Positions 1-5,384 of a stretch of DNA of 6,500 nucleotides are shown one piece after another. The notes below the pieces were generated by a model. It was not told where the DNA came from and searched no databases. It was given only the letters and a program-made list of their open reading frames with translations. Numbering within the stretch: position 1 is the first letter of the stretch; each line of letters starts with the position of its first letter. A program made the translations under genes and the position numbers. The DNA is from Deltaproteobacteria bacterium (GTDB lineage Bacteria > Desulfobacterota > JAENJC01), in assembly GCA_016844545.1 (NCBI GenBank), contig JAENJC010000073.1:1-6500 (forward strand). The letters are read 5' to 3'.

Positions 1-9
1 AATTAAGCT

Positions 10-1560
10 ATGGATACTCATAGTTTGATAGAGGCCCTTAAATCCCCCCAGATCTACCCTGACAGTCCTTCTCAAATACGAATAGCGGAAACTCATATAT
101 CTTACCTTTTCTTCACTGGAAAGTATGTTTACAAGGTAAAGAAGCCTGTAGACTTCGGGTTCCTTGACTTTACTACCCTTGAAAAGAGGAAGTTCTTCTG
201 CCTGCGGGAGGTTAAGCTGAACAGCAGGCTTTCTCCAGATGTCTATCTCGGTGTTGAAGAGATCAGAGAGGAGAACGGGCGTATTTCTCTTGGGGGACAG
301 GGGAAGACAATTGAGTATGCCGTGAAGATGAAGGAGCTGCCTTCTGAAGGTATGCTTATAAGGCTTGTCTCAGAGGGTAAGGCGAAGCCGGAACTTATGG
401 ACAGGATTGCATTGAAGATAGCAACCTTTCACAGGGAGGCGGAAACAAGCAATGAAATTGCCGGGTTTGGCAATGTATCTGTTATAAAAAAGAATATGCA
501 GGAGAATTTCATCCAGACTGTACCTTACATAGGGAAGACATTGCTAAGGGAGCAGTATGACTTTATATCAGAAAGGGCCCTGGCTTTCCTGGAACACCAC
601 AATCTGATATTCGCCAAGAGAAAGAATGGCGGGATGATTAAGGACTGCCACGGCGACCTTCACCTTGGCGCCATATGCGTAGAAAAAGATAATATACATG
701 TCTTTGACTGCATAGAGTTCAACGACAGGTTCAGGTACGGAGACACAGCGGCGGATATAGCATTTCTTACAATGGACCTCGAATATAACAACCGCTTTGA
801 TCTCTCATCTGCATTTACAGAGGCTTACATCAGGTATTCCGAAGACTCCGACATCCCCATTGTCCTTCGTTTCTATAAGTCTTACAGGGCCTATGTCAGA
901 GGAAAGGTGATGAGCTTTTTGCTGGATGAAGAGGAGGTTTCGGAAGAACAAAAGAGAAAGGCCCTTATATCTGCAAAAGGATACTTTGGTCTTGCTTACT
1001 CTTATCTTATGCAGCCCACGTTGATAATAATGGCTGGCCTGGTCGGGACAGGAAAGAGTGCTGTGGCGGGATTGCTTGGAGAAGCCACTGGAGCCCCTGT
1101 AGTTCGATCAGATGAGGCAAGAAAGAGGCTTGCAGGGATCCTGCCTGATGAACACAGGTATGAAGATTATGAAAAGGGAATTTATTCAGAGGAGTTTACC
1201 AACAAGACTTACAGCGAACTCCTTAAGGAGGCCTCGGAGGTACTTGGTGGAGGAAGGTCGATAATCCTGGATGCCTCATATAAGAGCCGCGCTTCGAGAG
1301 AAAGGGCTGCCGCCCTGGCAAGAGAGAAGGGTGCGCGGTTCTTTATTGTAGAGTGTATTTGCGATCAAAAGGTTGTCAGGGCAAGACTGACAAAGAGGAT
1401 GGATGAGATGGATACTTCCGACGGAAGGTGGGAGATATACGACAGGCAGAAAAAGGAGTTTGAAGAGATTACAGAGAACGAGGGAAGGCTCATAAGAATT
1501 GATTCTGCAAGGTCAGTTGAGGAGAATATGGAACTGATATTAAAAGTTATAGGCAGGTGA
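10..1560 (+). CDS. Bifunctional aminoglycoside phosphotransferase-like / P-loop kinase fusion protein
   Basis: This 516-residue protein has two domains. Residues about 1-330 resemble the aminoglycoside phosphotransferase/protein-kinase-like fold: the catalytic loop HGDLHLGAI lies at 214-222 (likely catalytic Asp216), followed by FDCIEFNDRFRYGD from 232, with Asp233 in the metal-binding position. Residues about 335-516 are a small P-loop kinase domain: the Walker A motif GLVGTGKS is at 343-350, and a Walker-B-like IILDASY is at 418-424. The same order (COG2187-like then COG0645-like) is known as a widespread bacterial fusion of unproven substrate; antibiotic resistance should not be assumed. 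An in-frame TAA at positions 4-6 makes the ATG at 10 the first possible start; no clear Shine-Dalgarno is visible in the nine bases available. Its stop overlaps the GTG of the following cysteine desulfurase gene, so the two are probably co-transcribed. No membrane segments or signal peptide are seen. Confidence 0.88.
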   Translation: MDTHSLIEALKSPQIYPDSPSQIRIAETHISYLFFTGKYVYKVKKPVDFGFLDFTTLEKRKFFCLREVKLNSRLSPDVYLGVEEIREENGRISLGGQGKTIEYAVKMKELPSEGMLIRLVSEGKAKPELMDRIALKIATFHREAETSNEIAGFGNVSVIKKNMQENFIQTVPYIGKTLLREQYDFISERALAFLEHHNLIFAKRKNGGMIKDCHGDLHLGAICVEKDNIHVFDCIEFNDRFRYGDTAADIAFLTMDLEYNNRFDLSSAFTEAYIRYSEDSDIPIVLRFYKSYRAYVRGKVMSFLLDEEEVSEEQKRKALISAKGYFGLAYSYLMQPTLIIMAGLVGTGKSAVAGLLGEATGAPVVRSDEARKRLAGILPDEHRYEDYEKGIYSEEFTNKTYSELLKEASEVLGGGRSIILDASYKSRASRERAAALAREKGARFFIVECICDQKVVRARLTKRMDEMDTSDGRWEIYDRQKKEFEEITENEGRLIRIDSARSVEENMELILKVIGR

Positions 1561-2750
1561 GTATGAAACGAATATATCTTGACCACAACGCCACAACTCC
1601 GGTGCATCCAGAGGTTGCTGATCAGGTGTGCAGGTGTCTGAGAGAGGACTTTGGAAATGCAGGTACCCTTTACAGCTACGGGAGGGAGGCAAAAAAACTG
1701 GTAGATGATGCAAGAGAAAAAGTTGCAACACTTATAGGAGCCAGGAAGGAGGAGATACTCTTTACCAGCGGGGGGACCGAGTCTGACAACATGGCTGTGA
1801 GGGGGGTTGCTTACGGGAATATAAACAAGGGAAGGCATATATTAACATCTACGATTGAGCACCACGCAGTCCTGGAGACTTGCAAGGCCCTTGAAAAGGA
1901 AGGGTTTGAGGTTGCGTATCTTCCGGTAGATGAATACGGCACAATTAAGGTGGATGAGCTGAAAAATGCCATAAGATCCGATACTACTTTAATCAGCATC
2001 ATGCATGCCAACAACGAGACCGGGAGCATCCAGCCTGTTTCTGAGATAGGAAGGATTGCCAAGGAAAAAGGGGTCACCTTTCACACAGACACTGTTCAGA
2101 CATTCGGGAAAATCGTGATAAATGTGGACGAGATGAATATAGACCTCCTATCCATATCAGCCCATAAGCTGCACGGCCCGAAAGGTGTAGGCGCCCTTTA
2201 CGTAAGGAAAGGGGTAAAGATGAAACCTGTCATGTTCGGAGGGCATCAGGAGAGGAAGATGAGGCCGGGCACCCATAACGTACCTGGGATTGCTGGACTG
2301 GGAAAGGCGGTAGAGATTGCAGCAAGCGATATGGAGGAGGAAGGAGAGAAGCTTTTGAGGGTCAGGGAAAGGCTCTGGGAAGGGATAAAGAAAAATATCC
2401 CTCATATCAGGTTGAATGGCCATCCTACAGTGAGGCTCAGCAACACTTTGAACATAAGCTTTGAGTTTGTTGAGGGGGAGTCCCTTATCCTGAGCCTTGA
2501 CGACCATGGAATATGCGTAGCCTCAGGCTCTGCCTGCACATCAGATTCCCTTGAGCCATCCCACGTCCTTCTGGCAATGGGTTGCGTGCCGGAGGTAGCT
2601 CACGGCTCTCTCAGATTCTCTTTCGGAAGAGGGAACACAGAAGAGGAGATAGACTTTGTAATACAGGCTTTGCCAAAGGTTGTGGGAAGGATGAGGTCAA
2701 TGTCACCGCTTTACAGGGAGTTTTTGAAAAAACAAAAAGAAAGTGCATAA
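1557..2750 (+). CDS. nifS: Cysteine desulfurase, NifS clade (PLP-dependent)
   Basis: This enzyme takes sulfur from L-cysteine, giving alanine and a cysteine persulfide that is handed to a scaffold such as the NifU encoded next. The whole family signature is visible: YLDHNATTP near the N-terminus, SGGTESDN at 71-78, EHHAVLETC with His102 stacking on PLP, HTDTVQ with Asp178, the PLP lysine Lys204 in SAHKLHGPKG, and the persulfide Cys327 in SGSACTSDSLEPSHVL. RPGTHNVPGI and AHGSLRFSFG favour the NifS clade over IscS. The length of 397 residues is normal. Two starts are possible: GTG at 1557, giving a four-base GTGA overlap with the upstream stop, or ATG at 1563, two codons later, preceded by AGG at 1555-1557 with five-base spacing. 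The ATG start (MKRIYLDHN) is at least as likely. Coupling to the upstream kinase fusion is probable in either case. Confidence 0.96.
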   Translation: MSMKRIYLDHNATTPVHPEVADQVCRCLREDFGNAGTLYSYGREAKKLVDDAREKVATLIGARKEEILFTSGGTESDNMAVRGVAYGNINKGRHILTSTIEHHAVLETCKALEKEGFEVAYLPVDEYGTIKVDELKNAIRSDTTLISIMHANNETGSIQPVSEIGRIAKEKGVTFHTDTVQTFGKIVINVDEMNIDLLSISAHKLHGPKGVGALYVRKGVKMKPVMFGGHQERKMRPGTHNVPGIAGLGKAVEIAASDMEEEGEKLLRVRERLWEGIKKNIPHIRLNGHPTVRLSNTLNISFEFVEGESLILSLDDHGICVASGSACTSDSLEPSHVLLAMGCVPEVAHGSLRFSFGRGNTEEEIDFVIQALPKVVGRMRSMSPLYREFLKKQKESA

Positions 2751-2757
2751 GCATTTG

Positions 2758-2832
2758 GGACGCAGATTTTCATGATTACCATGATTCACGCAGATAGGTA
2801 TTTATCAAGTAAATCGGCCTTTATCTGCGTCC
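2758..2832. repeat. Inverted-repeat element in nifS-nifU gap
   Basis: The 100-base gap between nifS and nifU is bounded by a perfect 10-base inverted repeat, GGACGCAGAT (2758-2767) and ATCTGCGTCC (2823-2832). ACGCAGAT recurs as a direct copy at 2788-2795, so the right arm can pair with either left copy: a long loop, or a shorter hairpin with a 27-base loop. Between the two left copies lies a tandem CATGATT (2771-2777 and 2780-2786). It resembles dispersed CGCAGAT/ATCTGCG intergenic repeats I recall from bacterial genomes, but that link rests on memory. There is no U-tract, so it is not a classical terminator. Confidence 0.7.
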
Positions 2833-2850
2833 AATTAATGAGGGTTTAAA

Positions 2851-3231
2851 ATGTACAGCGAAAAGGTAATGGATCATTTCAGAAACCCCAGGAACATGGG
2901 TGAGATGGAAAACCCGGACGGGGTTGGGAAGGTTGGGAACCCAGTATGCGGCGACATGATGGAGCTTTATATAAAGGTTGAGAACGATGTCATCACTGAT
3001 GTCAAGTTCATGACCTTCGGGTGCGGTGCAGCCATCGCCACCTCCTCCATGGTAACGGAGCTTGTCAAGGGAAAGACTCTCGATGAGGCGTTGAAGATCT
3101 CAAATGCGACAGTAGCCGAGGCCTTAGACGGCCTCCCTCCGGTAAAAATGCACTGCTCGGTCCTGGCAGAGGATGCCCTGAAGGGGGCGATAGAGGATTA
3201 CAGAAAAAGGAAGGTTGAGTCTAAGGTTTAG
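2851..3231 (+). CDS. nifU: Fe-S cluster assembly scaffold, NifU N-terminal/IscU type
   Basis: A single-domain scaffold of 126 residues on which Fe-S clusters are assembled from sulfur delivered by the cysteine desulfurase, then passed to target proteins. The ligand set is complete: Cys33 and Asp35 in NPVCGD, Cys58 in FGCGAAIA, and His101-Cys102 in LPPVKMHCS. The N-terminus YSEKVMDHFRNPRNMG is typical of the family. LPPVK at 95-99 is the motif that the HscA chaperone binds in Isc systems, yet no hscA, hscB or ferredoxin gene lies in the window. The C-terminal NifU Fe-S domain and the central ferredoxin-like domain of full nitrogenase-type NifU are absent, so IscU is an equally good name. The start is supported by GAGGG at 2840-2844 with six-base spacing. 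It sits 100 bases after nifS, and a hairpin overlaps its stop codon. Confidence 0.96.
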   Translation: MYSEKVMDHFRNPRNMGEMENPDGVGKVGNPVCGDMMELYIKVENDVITDVKFMTFGCGAAIATSSMVTELVKGKTLDEALKISNATVAEALDGLPPVKMHCSVLAEDALKGAIEDYRKRKVESKV

Positions 3232-3266
3232 GTTGATAAAAAACTTAGCCTTAACCTATACCTTAG
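3221..3266 (+). promoter_or_regulatory. Intercistronic RNA hairpin overlapping nifU stop
   Basis: CTAAGGT (3221-3227) pairs with ACCTTAG (3260-3266). After one T-T mismatch, TAGGTTGA (3229-3236) pairs with TTAACCTA (3251-3258) through eight further pairs including one G-T, leaving a 14-base loop. The nifU stop codon TAG (3229-3231) lies inside the left arm, and the ribosome binding site of the next gene starts ten bases after the right arm. No run of T follows, so a mRNA stability or processing element, or an attenuation-type barrier, is more likely than a strong intrinsic terminator. CTTAGCC also occurs twice as a direct repeat (3244-3250 and 3262-3268). Confidence 0.65.
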
Positions 3267-3286
3267 CCGAAGTTTGAGGAGTTGTT

Positions 3287-3805
3287 ATGCCTAAAAATGC
3301 CCTTGTCATAATAGACATGCTCAACGATTTCGTCCTGCCGGGAGCCTCTCTTGAGGTTCCAGATACGAGGGAGATAATACCTAATATAGAAAGGGAGATA
3401 GATAAGGCTAGGGGAAAGGGTTATCCGGTTATTTACGTCTGCGACTCTCATGCACCGGACGACAGGGAGTTTCAGATATGGCCAAGGCACTGCGTTAAAG
3501 GGACAAAAGGGGCCCAGGTAGTTGACGAACTGAAGCCCGAACCCAAAGATATTGTCGTTGAAAAGACAACATATTCAGGCTTTTTTAATACGAGACTGGA
3601 AGAGGTGCTGAAGTCCCTTGGGACGACGGAACTAATTATTACAGGGTGCGTCACGAACATCTGCATCCTTTACACCTCATCCGATGCGGTTTTAATAGGG
3701 TTTAGCGTAACAGTCCTAAAAGACTGCGTGGCAGGACTGAACAAAGAGGACCATGAGTTCGCCCTGAGGCAGATGGAAAAGGTGCTGAAAGTTAATCTGG
3801 TTTGA
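3287..3805 (+). CDS. pncA: Isochorismatase-family cysteine hydrolase, probable nicotinamidase
   Basis: A probable cytosolic amidase of 172 residues converting nicotinamide to nicotinate and ammonia. The family triad is visible: Asp10 in LVIIDMLNDF, Lys93 in VEKTTYSGF, and nucleophile Cys126 in GCVTNICILYT, where Val122-Thr123 would form the usual cis-peptide turn. CDSHAPDDREF (52-62) followed by WPRHCVKGTKGAQV supplies the likely metal ligands Asp53, His55 and His68 and matches the nicotinamidase subgroup. The substrate assignment rests on this motif plus the adjacent nicotinate phosphoribosyltransferase; another isochorismatase-like amidase is possible from sequence alone. The start is firm: GAGGAG at 3276-3281 is five bases before the ATG. 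It lies 55 bases after nifU, with the 3221-3266 hairpin between, so it may be partly uncoupled from the Fe-S genes. Its stop codon touches the repeat element that follows. Confidence 0.85.
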   Translation: MPKNALVIIDMLNDFVLPGASLEVPDTREIIPNIEREIDKARGKGYPVIYVCDSHAPDDREFQIWPRHCVKGTKGAQVVDELKPEPKDIVVEKTTYSGFFNTRLEEVLKSLGTTELIITGCVTNICILYTSSDAVLIGFSVTVLKDCVAGLNKEDHEFALRQMEKVLKVNLV

Positions 3806-3868
3806 ATTATTGTAGAAACATGGCTTCAGCCATGTTAACAGGTCTGAAGGCCCGTTTCTACGAATTAT
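3804..3868. repeat. Miniature inverted-repeat element with 7-bp flanking direct repeats
   Basis: A 51-base segment (3811-3861) has terminal inverted repeats GTAGAAAC (3812-3819) and GTTTCTAC (3854-3861). It is bracketed exactly by the direct heptamers GAATTAT at 3804-3810 and 3862-3868, which look like a target-site duplication. Inside are two further foldable units: AACATGGCT/AGCCATGTT (3817-3836) and an imperfect hairpin with loop TGAA (3837-3856). CTTCAG (3824-3829) can also pair with CTGAAG (3844-3849). It contains no coding capacity, as expected for a MITE- or REP-like element. The left heptamer begins within the stop codon of the hydrolase gene. Confidence 0.65.
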
Positions 3869-3891
3869 CGTATGAAAATAGACGTGATTTT

Positions 3892-3897
3892 AGGAGG
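3892..3897 (+). promoter_or_regulatory. Shine-Dalgarno site that sets the pncB start
   Basis: AGGAGG lies four bases before the ATG at 3902, while the in-frame ATG at 3872 has no purine-rich site before it and follows directly on the repeat element. This favours translation from 3902. Confidence 0.8.
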
Positions 3898-3901
3898 CGT
3901 A

Positions 3902-5071
3902 ATGTTCCAGACCGCATCATTTGATGAAATAAAGGCAGGGAAGGTAACAGACGTCTATTTTGAAAGGACGATCAAGATCCTTAAGGCAAAGGGGATAGAC
4001 AAGCGGGTAAAGGCGGAGTTCATTGCAAAAGAGCTTCCTGATAATGCCGAATGGGGAGTTTTTACAGGTCTTGAAGAATGTGCAGCGCTGCTTAAGGGGA
4101 TGAAGGTCAATGTCAGGGCAATGGCTGAAGGTACAGTATTCAGACCCCTTCAGCCTGTGATGGAGATAGAGGGGATGTATACCGACTTCGGAATTTACGA
4201 GACCGCCCTCCTCGGCCTTATCTGCCAGGCATCAGGTGTGGCAACAAGGGCTGCCCGCTGCAAGATGGCGGCTGGTGAGAGGAAGGTCATATCTTTCGGC
4301 GCCAGGAGGATGCACCCTGTACTTGCTCCTATGATTGAAAGGAACGCATATGTCGGCGGCTGTGACGGGGTCTCGGTATTAAGGAGCGCAGAACTCATAG
4401 AGGAGGAGCCCATGGGGACCATGCCTCATGCCCTGATCCTTATTATGGGTGATGTGGAAAGGGCCATAAAGGCGTTTGATGAGGTCATCGAGCCGAATGT
4501 AATGAGGACTGCCCTTGTTGATACATTTGTGGACGAAAAATTTGAGGCAGTCAGGGCTGCTGAGGCCTTGGGTGGAAGGTTGTTTGCCGTCAGGCTTGAT
4601 ACCCCTGGTTCCAGGAGGGGAAACTTTTACAGGATCATAGAAGAGGTAAAATGGGAGCTTGACATAAGGGGGTTCGGTAATGTTAAGATATACGTCAGCG
4701 GCGGCTTAAACGAGGAAAAGGTATTGGAACTGAACCCGGTGGTTGACGGTTATGGGATTGGAACCTGGATAAGCAACTCCCCTGTCATAGACTATGCAAT
4801 GGATATCATGGAGGTTGAGGGGAAACCGCTTGCCAAGAGGGGAAAGTGGTCTGGTTCCAAAAGTGTCATCCGGTGCGCTACCTGCGGCGATGAAAAAATT
4901 GTACCCTTTACAACAGAACGGGAACACTGCGATTGTGGGGGAATTCAAGAAGACATGCTGAAACCATTTATAAAGGATGGGGATTTAATCGGTTCCCTGC
5001 CAAAACCTAAAGATATCAGGAAGTATGTCCAATCTCAGACAAAAACATTATCTCAAAGGAGGAAACCATGA
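3902..5071 (+). CDS. pncB: Nicotinate phosphoribosyltransferase (archaeal-like, zinc-knuckle form)
   Basis: This enzyme joins nicotinate to PRPP, giving nicotinate mononucleotide for NAD salvage. From the 3902 start it has 389 residues. Visible family motifs are FQTASFDEIKAGKVTDVYF at the N-terminus, FGARRMHP at 132-139, RLDTPGSRRGNF at 231-242, SGGLN at 266-270 and DGYGIGT at 282-288, the last ones forming the phosphate-binding face of the type II barrel. A C-terminal zinc knuckle has Cys325, Cys328, Cys343 and Cys345 (CATC...CDC), a feature I associate with the Thermoplasma-type enzyme rather than E. coli PncB. The open frame continues upstream to an ATG at 3872, but AGGAGG at 3892-3897 and family N-termini support 3902. 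It follows the nicotinamidase-like gene, giving consecutive steps, and its TGA overlaps the start of a 55-codon gene. Confidence 0.92.
   Translation: MFQTASFDEIKAGKVTDVYFERTIKILKAKGIDKRVKAEFIAKELPDNAEWGVFTGLEECAALLKGMKVNVRAMAEGTVFRPLQPVMEIEGMYTDFGIYETALLGLICQASGVATRAARCKMAAGERKVISFGARRMHPVLAPMIERNAYVGGCDGVSVLRSAELIEEEPMGTMPHALILIMGDVERAIKAFDEVIEPNVMRTALVDTFVDEKFEAVRAAEALGGRLFAVRLDTPGSRRGNFYRIIEEVKWELDIRGFGNVKIYVSGGLNEEKVLELNPVVDGYGIGTWISNSPVIDYAMDIMEVEGKPLAKRGKWSGSKSVIRCATCGDEKIVPFTTEREHCDCGGIQEDMLKPFIKDGDLIGSLPKPKDIRKYVQSQTKTLSQRRKP
5055..5062 (+). promoter_or_regulatory. Strong Shine-Dalgarno of the 55-aa gene
   Basis: AAAGGAGG is followed by a five-base spacer and the ATG at 5068. It lies within the final codons of pncB and is the strongest ribosome binding site in the window. 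It is the main reason for calling the short gene. Confidence 0.85.
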
Positions 5072-5235
5072 CAGAGAAAGAAAAGGAAGGGTTCGAGAAG
5101 TTGGTGGATGCTGCAGAGTTGGTGGCAGATGAGGCGAGCCACAAAAAAGAGATTCAGGAGATTCAGGAGTTCAGAAAAGACCACCTTTACAATGGTACAA
5201 AGAAGCTGAAGCATGTTCCACCGAAAGGAAAATAA
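5068..5235 (+). CDS. Small conserved-looking hypothetical protein, 55 aa, coupled to pncB
   Basis: I do not recognise this protein. It begins MTEKEKEGFEKLVDAAEL and ends KHVPPKGK, has no cysteine, no signal peptide and no membrane segment, and is very rich in Lys and Glu. Residues about 3-36 should be helical with an amphipathic pattern. The DNA shows a tandem nine-base repeat (ATTCAGGAG at 5152-5160 and 5161-5169) encoding IQE twice, and AGTTGGTGG occurs twice (5099-5107 and 5117-5125). The call rests on AAAGGAGG at ideal spacing and on an ATGA overlap with the pncB stop, the usual sign of translational coupling. Two stop codons (TAATAA) end it. A small partner or regulator of the preceding enzyme is possible but is inference. 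Being short, it would be missed by gene finders with a 60-codon cutoff. Confidence 0.75.
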   Translation: MTEKEKEGFEKLVDAAELVADEASHKKEIQEIQEFRKDHLYNGTKKLKHVPPKGK

Positions 5236-5384
5236 TAAAGTACAACAGAACATGCAGGGGTGAAGCTATATTATAATTCAGTGATTCAGGTTTTATACCA
5301 AGTTGCTTTCAAACAATTAAATATTGGTAGTGAAAGCTTACTTGGTATTATGCCAGTGCAATCAAATTTTCATTATTTGCTTGC
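5236..5384. other. Convergent intergenic region
   Basis: This 149-base, AT-rich gap separates the end of the plus-strand series from the end of the minus-strand NrdD-family gene. Since both genes end here, no promoter is expected and I see none. It holds the hairpin at 5295-5348. I find no open reading frame with a ribosome binding site on either strand. Confidence 0.7.
5295..5348. repeat. Long imperfect hairpin between convergent genes
   Basis: ATACCAAGT (5295-5303) pairs with ACTTGGTAT (5340-5348). After a small 1x2 internal loop, GCTTTCA (5305-5311) pairs with TGAAAGC (5331-5337), giving 16 pairs. CAAT/ATTG (5314-5317 and 5323-5326) can close the tip. Position between two converging genes suggests a bidirectional transcription end, but neither side has the U-tract of an intrinsic terminator when read in its own direction. 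A small mobile repeat is the alternative. Confidence 0.6.

Noticed and set aside
10..1560. Antibiotic-resistance gene reading of the aminoglycoside phosphotransferase-like domain
   Set aside because: The domain belongs to a chromosomal fusion family with a P-loop kinase; nothing nearby suggests a resistance cassette or mobility.
1365..1838. 157-codon open frame on the minus strand
   Set aside because: It lies antisense across the well-supported fusion gene and nifS, shows no family motif, and its composition is that of a reverse-frame shadow.
2157..2507. 116-codon minus-strand frame
   Set aside because: Fully antisense to the nifS coding region, including the PLP lysine codons; no ribosome binding site or recognisable domain.
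2582..2797. 71-codon plus-strand frame running past the nifS end
   Set aside because: Mostly overlaps nifS out of frame, then runs into the intergenic repeat; no ribosome binding site.
2851..3231. Nitrogen-fixation cluster suggested by nifS/nifU
   Set aside because: No nitrogenase or nif accessory genes are present, and the NifU is only the IscU-like domain, so general Fe-S assembly is the better reading.
5053..5253. 66-codon minus-strand frame opposite the 55-aa gene
   Set aside because: The plus strand has AAAGGAGG and an ATGA overlap; the minus frame has neither and is rich in Leu/Phe, as expected from antisense of a Lys/Glu-rich gene.
5211..5255. Perfect 8-bp inverted repeat GCATGTTC / GAACATGC around the end of the 55-aa gene
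   Set aside because: The loop is 29 bases, with no T-run and no extension of the stem; a match this size is plausible by chance.
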